From assembly GCA_038030265.1 (NCBI GenBank), contig CM075941.1, positions 4,216,001 to 4,280,000 of the forward strand: DNA of 64,000 nucleotides, in the 5' to 3' direction. Positions 23,758 to 34,551 of this stretch are shown in pieces. The position numbers were made by a program, and so were the translations under genes. This DNA is from Corythucha ciliata (Eukaryota; Arthropoda; Insecta; Hemiptera; Tingidae). Numbering within the stretch: the first letter of the stretch is position 1; every line of letters starts with the position of its first letter. The notes under the pieces were generated by a model. It worked only from the letters and a program-made list of their open reading frames with translations, was not told where the DNA came from and searched no databases.

Positions 23758-24024
23758 TCATACCATGGAAAGAAAAGAAGCCATCAGACGTGGCCATTTC
23801 GGAAGCCCATCGTCTTCGCCAAAGAACAGAAAATGTTCATTTTTACCCAAAAATACCATCATATAGGATTGGAACTCATTAACTGACTCGTAGTGGATCT
23901 CATAACTAATAGTTGAAGAGCCGGCGACAGTTCCATTCAACCGGAAGAACGTCATAGTCATGAAATTTGTCCCATTGTGATAGATGTGGATCTGTATACG
24001 AATATGAGCGTCGGCCGGGGGCAT
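23758..24024 (-). other. Unassigned open frame within the Harbinger element
   Basis: An 88-codon reverse-strand frame (…HIRIQIHIYHNGTNFMTMTF…, ending SFLSMV) with plausible amino-acid composition. I do not recognise it. It lies inside the element, downstream of the transposase fragment on the same strand, and could be a remnant of an element-encoded protein or chance. Confidence 0.25.
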
Positions 24025-24348
24025 TTACCCTCAGTGGTCGGTGAATTTCCCTAAATTTGGGGCGAGGTTAAGCCGAAATATGTTGTAACTTGTCTCATTC
24101 GTTAGGGATTTTTTAGCTGAATACGGATTATACCGTCTGCCTAGAGTTATTTTTTAACGTGGTTAACTGGCCGTTAGTTATTTTATCGTTAACAGTTAAT
24201 CCAAAACAGTGTACTAATATTTAACCCATCTCTAACTATTGAAACTGAATCTGAAATTTGAATAAGTAATACAGTGCTTGGATAATTGATCCTAAACTGA
24301 ACATAACCTCTAACTCCGGCATTGAGCCTCAGCTGCTGCAGTGAGAAC

Positions 24349-24931
24349 CAGTGGCGTGGCGTCAGGGCAAGTAAAGCAAGTGGCACTTGCCCTAAAGCGA
24401 TCCCCCTTTATTATTATTATTATTTTTCCTCCTTTTGTTCCAAACTTTATTGTGGTTAAATTCATAAGAATTTGAAACCTAATTTGGTAATTCAAGGCTA
24501 CGACGTTAAAATTATAAATCTTGTGTTGCGGAGAGGACGTAGCGCTCGAGACAGAAGTGCTCCTTCCTTACTTTTCGTCCCCTCGCTAACCCCTCATCAT
24601 AACATTCTGACCGAGACAGAATGGTTAAGTAAGGCTGGGAGGGGCTGTCGTTAAAGCTGGCGAAAAAGTGCTAGGGATCTGTTCCTACGTTGGAGTGCAG
24701 CACAGTAGACTTCGCTTGGGCGTTGGGAGGTTCAGAGCGCGTGGATGGGGGGAAAGTAGTTTTTCTGACCCACAGAGAATCAAACAATATGTAGTTGGTC
24801 TCACCAACTTTTTCCAAGTTTTCTCTGTTTCTAAAACATTTTTTTTCGAAAAATTACGCCCTTTTTATTCTTTTGGAGCCTTTGTTCCTGAGTTGCACTT
24901 GCCTTACTAATTCACCCACGCCAGGCCACTG
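24349..24931. mobile_element. hAT-type MITE, 583 bp, inside the Harbinger element
   Basis: Termini CAGTGGCGTGGCG and CACGCCAGGCCACTG are inverted. The exact 8-bp repeat GTGAGAAC lies on each side (24341-24348 and 24932-24939). It separates the transposase fragment from the rest of the older element. No coding capacity. Confidence 0.85.
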
Positions 24932-24967
24932 GTGAGAACAGCGGCTTGTCATCCATTTCAACATGTG

Positions 24968-25231
24968 CTAGCACTGGAGGATTTCTGGAAAGTTGGTGTC
25001 TTTTTTCGAAACATCGTGTATTTTGTCCAATAAAATATCGAAGTCCAACTGCGACATTCGATTTAAATTCTCGAAGAGCCGGGTTTCATCCGTTCTTAAA
25101 TCTGCTATAAACTGACTGGAGTTTTTTGTCGTATGTGACTGATGACACCCACATCCCGAATCTCCTTTTTGCCTTTCCGTAAAAATTAATGCCGAGGCAG
25201 CACAATTAGCAACCTTTGATAAAAGTGCCAT
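24968..25231 (-). pseudogene. PIF/Harbinger transposase, N-terminal fragment
   Basis: The reverse-strand frame encodes QFIADLRTDETRLFENLNRM followed by SQLDFDILLDKIHDVSKKDT and NF. This pattern (leucine-rich FENLNRMSxxxFDxLLxKI then KKDTNF) is the conserved N-terminal part of the nuclease (HARBI1-like) transposase. The frame stops shortly after it. The catalytic DDE region is not found, so the gene is broken. The likely start is ATG at 25231. Confidence 0.7.
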
Positions 25232-25469
25232 GTTCGAATGAAGTGAAGCCACCAAAAATCGAAACCGATAAATTCAATACGAGTTCGTGCGAACTTGAAG
25301 TTTTTTGTTGCCCTGCGTGGAATGTGGAAACAGATGCCATTCGCAAACATTTTGATAAATCTGTTTACTAACCTTTGTAAACGTTTGCAAACCCTGTTCG
25401 CGAACATTGTTTCCGAACGTTCGCAAACGTTTGCGAACAATGCGCGTTCAGTGGACACGCGGCTTTACA

Positions 25470-25770
25470 GACATAGCGATTTTTCTGTTTTAGCCCCGAA
25501 ATAGGGGGGGGGGGTTTCCGTACAGCAATAAATTGGCGCTTTTTCTCAATTTTAGCCAGCGCAGTAGCTTTGTGTCTCTTGCATTTAGCGATTTTTCTCC
25601 ATTTTAGGCACGAATGTGAGTTTTCTTCGATTTTATCTGCAAATTAGCCTTTTTTTCACGTTTAGCAGCATATTAGTTCTTTTTCTCAATTTGAGTTCAA
25701 ATCAGGGTAAATACATAAAATAGAAAAATATACTCGCGCTAATTAGTGCATTTCATTCAAAAAATGCACT
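25470..25770 (+). repeat. Family A array, continuation
   Basis: TTTTAGCC / GAATTAGCG units resume on the far side of the Harbinger element. There is a G-run at 25504-25514. Confidence 0.6.
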
Positions 25771-27110
25771 ATTGGTCTCGCCCTGATGGTCGCACATATG
25801 GGTTGTGATACTTTTTTTTCACGTTTCAGAACCCCTAGAACACGAATCCGAGGTCGGTTCGATTTGATATATATATATATATGGCCCCTCGCTTGTTAGC
25901 ACGATCACGGTCGCAATTTTTGACTTAGGGCTACCAAATTTGGTCTAGAAATCAATAGCGTGAATATCTCGGACGAGTTCGTGATCCAGATGAATCGGTT
26001 CACGGGAACGGTGTGAAAGAGGGGTTTGAATTAGTTGAAAATTCGCTACCGCACGGCTGTTGCTTCAATTGCCCCCAAAATTGACTCGAGTACTGAGAAA
26101 TGAACGCGCTATCGTATGAGACCCTAGTGAACCAAATCCGTTGATATGGCAGGGGAGTTCTCGGCGGAGGGGAGCTATTAAATTAATGCTATGCCTTACT
26201 GGAACACTCAATTACCAAAAAATTTCATTGACATTGTATTTTGAGCCGTCTCTTTTATTTGATTTGCCTACAGCTTTATAAATCTTGAGTAAAAAATCCT
26301 GAGGTGGGCCAAAAAGGGAGGAACCCATCTGCCCACAGTGTCCCCCCGCACTTCATCTGACATGAGCAGACCTTCTTATATATAGACCTTGAGGACACCC
26401 CTCCCTTCTTGGCATTGAACTCTCCCATCCCCAAGACCCTTTATAATTTCGAGTTTTTCTTTATTTTTGCATTTTAAATTCCCAGCGCTTTGGCCTCCGT
26501 GCATAGTGACCTTGAATACTCGATTTTCGTAGACACAAAATTGACAAAATGGCAAGAAAAAGCGAGGAAATAGTCGAGAAACCAAAAAAAACTCGTATAA
26601 AGTCTCCAAGTACTTTTTGAAAATAAATGGTCGACGTATATTTAAAACAGCAGCAAACAAAAAAAAAGTGTTTTTATTAACAATGGCCGCGTTGCAAAAC
26701 TTCAGACTTGTTCAGCGCTTAATAAACACTTAGTCTTTTGCCGTTGCAAAACTCTCAATCTAGCTCAGCGCTGAGTAAGTGTTTGAAATCCAACAAAACA
26801 CGTCCCATCGCGATACAAATCACCGTTGCAAAACTCCATTAAGCGCTTAATTCTACACTTCAGCGCTTAAACACGAGCCCCAGGTTTTGCAACGCAACCC
26901 ATGCTGCCACCATATGATCACTTTCTCTGTTTACTTATTTTGAACAATATGTTACGTTGGTTCGAGTCTAACGGGGAACTCCCCCCCCCCCCACAAATGA
27001 TTCTTCCCGTCCCACCATGAGTGTCACCCCCCTGGTTTTGCATTTTCTCAAATTCAACCGGCGAATTGGTGATTTTCTTAATTTACGTCCGCGAATAAAC
27101 TTTTTCCCTC
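25771..27110. other. Gene-free stretch
   Basis: It contains an (AT)n run near 25867-25882, a C-run at 26981-26992, and a repeat cluster at 26689-26896. A reverse open frame at 26376-26660 is not recognisable. Confidence 0.45.
26689..26896. mobile_element. Short element with GCGTTGCAAAAC inverted termini
   Basis: GCGTTGCAAAAC at about 26689 is inverted as GTTTTGCAACGC at about 26885. Internal direct copies of CGTTGCAAAACT occur near 26745 and 26824, along with AGCGCTTAA motifs. It is MITE-like; no target duplication is clear. Confidence 0.45.
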
Positions 27111-27117
27111 AAATTTA

Positions 27118-27270
27118 AGGCCCCGCCACACCGAACGCGAACTGCCGCGCGAACTGGTTCCGCTCGCGGAAAAACAATGGTAACGGGGTTATATCTCACC
27201 CACGTTGTCATGGTTTTTTTGGCGAGCGGACCAGTCCGCGTGGCAGTTCGCGTTCTGTGTGGCAAGGCCT
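27118..27270. mobile_element. PIF/Harbinger-type MITE, 153 bp
   Basis: Termini AGGCCCCGCCACACCGAACG and CGTTCTGTGTGGCAAGGCCT are inverted, flanked by TTA on both sides (27115-27117 and 27271-27273). The inner arms (GCGAACTG, CCGCTCGC) also pair. It is inserted in a family A array. Confidence 0.75.
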
Positions 27271-27552
27271 TTATCCACGAATTAGTGATTTTTCCTAATG
27301 TCAGCTGTGAAATAGCGTTGTCTGCTAATTTTGCAGTGAATTAGCACAAATTCTCTTTTTTATGAGCGAATGAGAGATTTTTCGTAATGTCAGTTGTGAA
27401 TTTGCCATTTTTCCGTTGATTTCCACATTTTAGCCGTTTTTATTTATTTATTTATTTATTTTTCAATTTTGGTTTGGTTGCATCGTGAGATTACGAATCG
27501 GCGCTTTTTCGCAGGAATATTTGCGCTTCTTCCAAAATTTTTGCCGTGTCAT

Positions 27553-29052
27553 CATTGGCGGGCCTGAACCTATCGGGGCCCGGGGTGGAAATCTCCATAA
27601 GAGGGCCCTCCAAGTTGAGTTATCCCCACTTTAGCAGCAATGCAATTTTTTCCATATTTTAGCATAGAATTAGCTCGGTCCCCTGTTTGAGCTGGAAATT
27701 AGCGTTTTTCTTAAGTATTTTCCTCAATATTAGCAGCAAAATAGCAGGTTTTTCCCACAAATCGCATTTTTTTGTTCGCCAAGCGTTATAATTTAGCGAT
27801 TTTTCTCAGCCGCAATCAGCGGTTTTTCCCGCTTGTTCTCAATTTGCCTTCAGAAGCCGCGAACTCGCGTATTTTCAATGTTTGATGCAAATTGAAATTA
27901 TTCACAATTTTGGCCGCGAATTAGGGATTTTCCTCAATTTTACCCGCGATCTAGCGCTTTTTCTTCATTTTAGCAGCGTAGTAGCGTTTCTAACCCGTGA
28001 ATTATCGATTTTTTTTCAATTTTAGCGACGAATTGGCGTAGTACGTAATTTTATCTGCAAATTGGTGATTTTTAGCTTCGAATTAGCTTTTTTTCTCAAT
28101 TTAGGCTGAAAATGAGCCTTTATCCTTTAAGCCGCAAAGTAGCATTTTTACATTTTCGCATCGCATTAGCAATTTTGTTTTAATTTTACCTATAGATTAG
28201 CGCTCCTTCTCAGTTCTAGCCGCGAATCAGGGGTGCTTTTTTTACTTATAGCCATGCATTTGCCGTTTTTCTCAGTTTTAGCCACAAAGTTGCCTTCAGA
28301 AGGCGAGTAAAGTTTTATTTGTACGTGTATATTTGTCTACGAATTAGTGATTTTCCTCATGTTTAGCCGTGAACTAGCGTTTTTATTCAATCGTACCAGC
28401 GCAGTACTGCTTCTAACCCATGAATTCACGATTTATTTTTCAATTTTAGCCATGAATTGGCGTTTTCCATTTTTAGAAGCGAATGAGCACTAGGCCCAAA
28501 AACAAAACTTTCGCATTGATTTCTACATTTTTGCCGTAGAATGGCCTCCATTTACTACCGCGAATCAGCGATTTCTTCACAATTTTGGCCTAGATGTTGG
28601 ATCGTGAGAACACGAATCAGCGCTTTCTCGCAGCTATGGTCACGAATATTAGCGCATGTTTTTGCCACGTTAGCAAGTTGCACATTGACGATCAGCACAT
28701 TAGTGCACTCAAGGACCTAACGAAACAGGGGATGGTGTATTTTCTCCGTTTTAGCCGGGAATTGTCCTCAAGAAGGCGCGAATTTTCCAAAATTTGAGAC
28801 ACCAGAATCGAAGCTCTCGAATATTCAGTCCAAACTCTGGGCTGATATTTCACCTGCAAAGTTAGGAGAGACTGAAATTTGTAGGAAGGAACAAAAATCG
28901 TTGTCCAACTATCCAACCTTTTTACGTGCCTACATCCATGAATATAGAACCTAAACATTTTAAATTGTATTTATTTAAGCTTTTCGGGGGACCCGTCTGA
29001 TATGGGGCCCGGGGCGGTCCGCCCCCCTCGCCCCTACCACGGTACGCTACTG
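27553..29052. mobile_element. hAT-like non-autonomous element, 1.5 kb, filled with family A units
   Basis: Left end CATTGGCGGGCCTGAACC then GGGGCCCGGGG; right end GGGGCCCGGGG ... CGGTACGCTACTG. The flanks CGTGTCAT (27545-27552) and CGCGTCAG (29053-29060) match at 6 of 8 positions, consistent with an old 8-bp duplication. Family A units continue on both sides and also fill most of the interior (27620-28800), followed by a unique 250 bp. No transposase. Confidence 0.5.
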
Positions 29053-29059
29053 CGCGTCA

Positions 29060-29639
29060 GCAAGTTGCAAATTAGCCACTTCGTGCCCGGCGTATAATTC
29101 GCGCGGTGTATTTTCTTCTAAAATATCAAAAACGGAGTAAGGTCTGGGGAATCGTTCGCTTCGCGCAACTCTTGCGAGTCAAGTCGAGCGATTCTCCTCT
29201 GTCAAATTAGTTTAGTTGATATTTGAAGTATATGTACTTAGTACGATTACAGCGCGATTTACATGCAATAAGAGATTACTTATTAATTTACTTTAACAAT
29301 AACGAATTTGCCCCCCCCCCCCCCCGACTTAACGGAGCTGTGAGGGCAGGGTGGGCAATGCGTACAATACTAATTTTTTGCCGACTTTGGAGGTGAGCCG
29401 TCTCTTGAAGAGGTATCATTTTTAAAACTTTTGGCACAAATAATTCGTCGAATCGAATGAAGATAACTTTATCGAAATGAAACAAAACATTTCAAGAAGA
29501 GCTGTTGCTTTCACTCAATTTGCCTAAAGAGTAGCAAGAATTTAAAATGAAATTATAAAACAAAAAATAGTAACATAACCATAAAAATAAGTTCTAAAAT
29601 GTTAAGTTCTAAGAATGTTGATAAGACCCTCCGCCGACT
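29060..29639. other. 3' flank of the arrestin gene
   Basis: AT-rich DNA with a C-run at about 29311-29325. On the reverse strand it follows the arrestin stop codon; AATAAA-like A/T-rich motifs occur but no single poly(A) signal can be chosen. No other gene is seen. Confidence 0.4.
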
Positions 29640-31278
29640 TTACTCGTCTGGTTCATTTAACCGAAGACGAGCGAAGTCTTCAAAAACGATGTTATCGTCA
29701 TCATCGGCGTAGCAAGAATTTTCATAACGTGATCTCTCGATACTTTTTGTTTTTTTCAGAGCTTTTGATTTTTCCTTTTCAACTGAGCCTGCGGGGGAAG
29801 GCGAAACAAAAAAAAAAAAAATCATTTTTCGACGTAAATTATCGTTGAATTCAACGTATCCCAATTAATTTACCGGGCGCCGGGTGTAAAAGTTTGAACG
29901 GTACATCGGTCGTCAATTCACCTCCCAATGTTCCACAGTTGAGTTTAACTCGAAGGGAGTACGATATGACGATACCTAAAGCTTCTGCCGGGCACTTTCC
30001 CTCGGACACTAGAGTGGACGAAGCTAGATTGACGTCATCGTCCTTGAGAAAGAAAATTATGAACTTTCACGTTGAATTTTGTTTCTTTTGTATCAAAATT
30101 CCAATCAATATTTTTTTTTTTACTTTCAAGTGACCGTCCAGTGCGATACCATGGCGGTCTTTATTTGAAGACGCAAGTGGGACAAGGTAAAAAACTTTAC
30201 TGAAATTAGCACTGGGTGTTATTGGGCATCCTTCTCGGGTCTCCAAACCAGCCACGTGTTTCGAGTATTGAGTATTGACCATAGTCACTTCACAGTGTTG
30301 GACAATTGCGACCTGTATTAAAAAATTGATTAGCTTCTTTAATTTGGTCAGTTTTCTGACCCAATACTTTAATGTTGCGGACTGATTTCCTCGAATTATT
30401 ACTGATGGAGACACTGGCTGCCACTTTTTCACCGTGATAGTAAATCTCCTTGTCGAGTGTTACTTCCAGATTGATTTTACCGTTAGAAAACGTAAATCCT
30501 TTGCTGACTAGAGAGCTAGGCTGGCGAAGACCTCGTGAAGGAGGAGCATACTGGAGCTGTTTCGCGAACAAATTCGTTAGCGAGAAAGAAATAAATGAAC
30601 TCAACAAGTTTACTTTTTTGATGGCCAAATTAACGCCGGACCTCTTGTGACTTCGGTCGTCCGGGGAGTCGGCCACAAAAGTTTTGACCGTGTACTCGAC
30701 ACCTAACGGTTTCCCAGAGTCGTCGTCGTTTGTCTGAAGGGTGACAGATGAGGGGGAATTCGGTGGGAAATTGAACGTGAACGGAAAGGCGTTAGAACCA
30801 AATTTTTTCATGAGTTTCTCTTGGATCGGCGTCAATTCCGTTCGTTCTCCAACGGGAGGAGCCACTTGTTCTTTAGCGAGGATCATTTCCTTGCTAAATT
30901 TCAATCCCATGACTTCATCCTCCTCCCTACCGAAACGGTAGGTCGTCGTCACCTTAATGTTAAATGAGTAATTTTCATAACTAGCGGAAACAGGCAGTAA
31001 ATTTACCTGGCCAAAAACTTTGCGACCTTTCAGGTAATCATTGTCTACCACGACTACCCCTTCTATTGGTTCGCAATGGTCAAGGTGATCAATGAAGTCC
31101 CTTTTGCCAAGGTAGACTGTGAGCTTGCCTAATCAAAGGGAACACACTAAATCAACTAGCTTTGGGTGCAGAAGGGCGAGGGAGATATGGTTTTGAGAAC
31201 AATGAACTCACCATTTGGGGTTGTTTTCTTGAAGACTTTTACTGCTACAACAGCAGAAGTTAGGAAAAAGGGAAACAT
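29640..31278 (-). CDS. Arr2: Visual arrestin (Arrestin-2/phosrestin type)
   Basis: Seven exons in transcript order: 31278-31212, 31128-31007, 30952-30614, 30556-30368, 30312-30124, 30042-29874, 29788-29640 (stop TAA). Phases are consistent throughout and the product is about 407 residues, normal for the family. Conserved blocks include VKVFKKTTPNG|KLTVYLGKRD, TTTYRFGREEDEVMG, NAYPFTF-like NAFPFTFNFPPNSPSSVTL, LVSKGFTFSNGKINLEV, YYHGEKVAA and GIALDGHLK. The block DDDVNLASSTLVSEGK is present too. The tail DDDDNIVFEDFARLRL is the conserved C-terminal segment of insect visual arrestins. Arrestins bind light-activated, phosphorylated rhodopsin in photoreceptors and end G-protein signalling. The first exon is the least certain part: ATG at 31278 is in frame, but TTGTAG at 31250-31245 could instead be a 3' splice site preceded by an unseen start exon. 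Confidence 0.93.
30557..30613 (-). other. 57-nt stopless intron of the arrestin gene
   Basis: GTAAAC ... AACAG lies between IKK and LQYAPPSRG codons. It is a multiple of three with no stop in the arrestin frame, so retention would add 19 residues. Compared with the conserved family sequence, those residues have no counterpart, so it is called an intron. Confidence 0.85.
30953..31006 (-). other. 54-nt stopless intron of the arrestin gene
   Basis: GTAAAT ... TTAAG lies between KVFGQ and VTTTYRFGRE codons. It is in frame and stopless (18 codons), again without counterpart in other arrestins. It is near the lower size limit for insect introns. Confidence 0.85.
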
Positions 31279-32330
31279 CGGAGAGTCCTAGACGGTGCAC
31301 TCGTATCACTTTTACTCACTATTTACAAAATAATTAAAAAATAAAACAATTCCAAATAGTCAACTTCACTCCAAAGTATTTTTGCAGTTTATTTATGCAA
31401 CGAAGAACCAGAAAAACAAGTTATGTTTTCAATGGTAAAGCCAGTCCCTTTTATAGTATTTGTTGGGTTTCTTGGCAGTGTGTAATGCGATCAACTTTTA
31501 GAGCTAACTAACGCGATTGTAAGCATTTCAAATTAAGTTAAAGAAACCATACTTATGACGAGTACTCATAAGAAACGTCAAAAGTGCACGTTTCTTCGAT
31601 GCGCACTAAAATAAGAATGTCGCCTCCCCTCCCTTTCAACTATACTCTACCAATAATATGCCGTGGTCAAGAAGAGGCATTTATTACGTATCACGATCAA
31701 TAGCATCGATCATTCGGTGACGTACGTTGAGCTAATTTAGATCTACGAGTTTATCTTTCATGACATACCCCCCCCCCCCAATCAACCGACCACTATTTTA
31801 CGGAAAATCGGTAACCCATCCTTTTTTTTTCTATCCATCTTTTAAGGGATTAAATCACTGACCAGAACAATCAATGTCTTTTTTCACGCAACCCTACAGA
31901 CGTATAGTAGACTAGGAACTTAACAGTTCATTCATCACGCTGTAGTGAGTAAAAGAGACTGCGGTAAAGCAGTCTGGTCTGGAATAATCAATCATCAATT
32001 TCCCATTAACAATTAAGAAATATCTCGAATGAAATACATTGCCTTTTTGTAGGAATCCTATACAATATCAAACTACACAAACTGCTAAGTGTCCCCGGGA
32101 AGCGTCTCTTCTTTTGGGAAAGGGTACATTTTTACAGGAAATTAAATATTTCCTAGGGATTATTCACCTGAAACTGTACTATTTTTGGGCAAGAAATTGT
32201 AAATCTAGTAGAGCCCGGAAAATCATGAAAATGGCTAATTTGGAATAGTGACGGAAGTCAGTCGGCAATGAGGCGGCATTGGGGGATCAAGAATCGGGGC
32301 CCGGGGCGAAAATCTATCTATAATAAGGCC
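31279..32330. other. Arrestin upstream region, no gene
   Basis: Probable promoter side of the arrestin gene, but no clear TATA or photoreceptor element was identified. A C-run lies at about 31769-31778. A GGGGCCCGGGGC motif near 32296-32308 marks another transposon-end remnant like those at 27580 and 32985. Confidence 0.4.
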
Positions 32331-32335
32331 TCTTA

Positions 32336-32472
32336 GGCCCGTATGCTAAGTCGCTCCTCGACTCCAATCTTCCTCGCAAACTGTAGAATCTCACGTTATT
32401 TTATAATATTTCCAGTTTGTGAGGGAGCTTTGAGGTTGAGGAAAATTCGAGGAACGACTTGGCATACGGGCC
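32336..32472. mobile_element. PIF/Harbinger-type palindromic MITE, copy 2
   Basis: Termini GGCCCGTATGCTAAGTCG and CGACTTGGCATACGGGCC, flanked by TTA (32333-32335) and TAA (32473-32475). It matches the copy at 18949-19096 in sequence and structure (TTTATAATATTTCCAGTTTG core). Confidence 0.75.
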
Positions 32473-33229
32473 TAAGTCTCTAAATAAACCAGAAACAGAG
32501 GCAGATTTACACCCCCCCCCCCTTAAGAAGAAGGCGTGATAGTCATTCCAGAGATTACTTTTACCTTTCATGCACCAAAGGACTGATGAAAGAGAATCTG
32601 CACAGATACTTCCTCGAACCCCCCACCCCCACCCATCTAACCAACCCTCGTCTACAAAGCAGCCAGTAGTGCGTCGACGAAGGGGTGAGCTGGTAATGGT
32701 GAGGCCACCATTCAGAGGGGAGGGTGGGGGGGGAGTTGCACCGAAAAACCGAAAAGCTTGAAGACGAATAATAAGGATTTTTAGGTTTCAAAGCGTTGAT
32801 TAGCGGCAAATAATGATAACAAGCGCTCATTTGCCGTTTAAATTAGGAAAAATACACCAATTCGAGATATCTGAAGGTAACTTCGCGGACAAAACAGATA
32901 AATGCGCTAATCACAAGTTTCCTTTATCCTTTATTCCAAGGACTTTATAACAGCTGCGGACCAGTGGCGGAACAACGCCTGTCGGGGCCCGGGGCGGGAA
33001 TCTCTTGGAGGCCCTTAATTATCTCTAATTAAACTAGGAATATAATTTTTAGTAGCGTTGGAGAACTCATTTTTCCAAATTTTAGCCACGAAATTGCCTC
33101 CGAAAACTGCGTATATGTGTTTTCTCAATTTTATCCGCGAATGAGCTCATTTTCTAATTCCCCCCCCCCCCCGCGAATGAGCTCATTTTCTAATTCCCCC
33201 CCCCCCACCCCGCGAATTAGCTCAGTAGT
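32473..33229. other. Gene-free stretch with repeat remnants
   Basis: It contains a C-run near 32510-32522, a CAGTGGCGGAACAACGCC terminus with GGGGCCCGGGGC (32963-32998), a few family A units (33060-33160), and a tandem duplication of GCGAATGAGCTCATTTTCTA plus a C-run at about 33136-33210. Confidence 0.5.
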
Positions 33230-33418
33230 TGTTGAAAATCAAAACAGTCAAAAAAGAACGATTCAGATCTCCGTTTATTAAAAAAGAAATCACGCTACTT
33301 AATCAACAGCAAGACAGTTACTAAAAAAAAACCAAACACACAAAACCAAAACCCCATGGGTTCAGAACCTCCCTTTTTAACCTCGTCAGGCTCTCGCGCT
33401 TGATTACGATTCGCAACA
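33230..33418 (-). repeat. 3' LTR of the BEL/Pao element
   Basis: 189 bp. It differs from the other LTR by one substitution (near 33256) and by 17 bp near the transcript-side start that the 5' LTR lacks. The missing segment is bounded by TCGC repeats, consistent with deletion by microhomology. Confidence 0.93.
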
Positions 33419-33512
33419 TTCTCCCACCTAAGTTAAAGGAATGAAACAAAACTTCAACTTACACATCTTATAGCGCAAAAAATTAAAAACAAAAGGTATA
33501 AAAATCCTCAAG

Positions 33513-34417
33513 TTAGAGATCCAGCTTCTGGGTTGGTATTACGGGGCGTCCACGCCTCGTTCGTAAAGGTGAAGTGGGGTGATCATCTTCCATTGCCTCC
33601 TCGATGTCGTTACCAGAGTTGGAACTGTTTTTATGACGGGTCGCCATAGAGGTCGTCTGGTCAGTTTCGGGAAGAGACGAAACGTCGAGTTCTAGAGGGT
33701 ACAGACGTGCAGTTGGTCGAATCATTTCGCCACGAGCTGTTTTGATCTTCGCGACACGAGTTCTGCTGTCCTTGCAACAAGACACCTTGTCCCAATCCAA
33801 ACCACCAAGCAGGTTATATGCGCCCCTGAAGTTGGTTCCGTTGTCACAGAGTACGGTTTGGGGCCGTCCTCTCGTCGCTATAAAACGTCGAAATGCGAGC
33901 AAAAAAGCATCTGTGGAAATGGAGTCGATTAGCTCTAAATGAATAGCACGTACCACGGCGCACGTGTCTGGCCTCCACGTAAATAGATTGGTCCGCACAG
34001 GTCGACGCCGACGACCTCGAAAGGTTTGGCGTCTCTGACACGCTCCTTCGGTAGAGATGTCTCCGAGACCTTGGCCGCTCTGGCAGCGAATCTCCGACAA
34101 ACGACGCATCGATCGATAACAGCTTTTACAGTCCGGCGTCCTCCCATGACCCAATAACGACTCCTCAAAACGGACAACAATCCCTGGGTCCCGACGTGTA
34201 AGTTCTTCTCATGTTCCTCGAGGAGGAACCGACGAGCGTCGACGTGGTTTTTCGGCAAAATTATGGGGTGAACAAATTCCTTTGTTGCCTCATTCCTCTC
34301 GGTGATTCGTGTCTCTAAACGAATGACGCCTTCTTCATCTACGAATGGATTCACATGGGATAACTGCTCATCTTTGACTTGACGCTCGAAAAACTTTCTC
34401 CTTGAACCATCTTCCAA
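33513..34417 (-). pseudogene. BEL/Pao integrase region (two overlapping frames)
   Basis: The first frame (34417-33935) carries the zinc-binding HHCC part (EEHEKNLHVG ... CVVCRRF) and the first catalytic Asp in VGVDLCGPIY. The frame then breaks near 33960. The second frame continues with AVVRAIHLELIDS and CDNGTNFRGA, the second Asp of the DDE core. The sequence after that is short; the final Glu is not recognised with confidence. An intact integrase is therefore not encoded. Confidence 0.8.
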
Positions 34418-34551
34418 ATGAAAATTTCGGCCTGCTCTCCCTCGATCGCTGTGAGTTCACCCATTATTCTTTCCGTAGGTCGGCAATTATGCACAAACCG
34501 TCGTACCCATCCTAGCAGGCGACGGATTTTATTGAACCGAGAAAAACAGCG

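Larger units (their letters stand above)
22704..25464. mobile_element. PIF/Harbinger element, 2.76 kb, internally decayed and nested
   Basis: Terminal inverted repeat AGCCGCGTGTCCACTGAACG (left) and CGTTCAGTGGACACGCGGCT (right), followed inward by CGCATTGTTCGCGAACAGGG-like sequence. TTA flanks both ends (22701-22703 and 25465-25467). Inside are a reverse-strand fragment with the N-terminal signature of a Harbinger-type nuclease transposase (24968-25231), a nested hAT MITE (24349-24931) and an inverted-repeat cluster (23262-23612). The flanking DNA on both sides is family A array. Confidence 0.8.
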
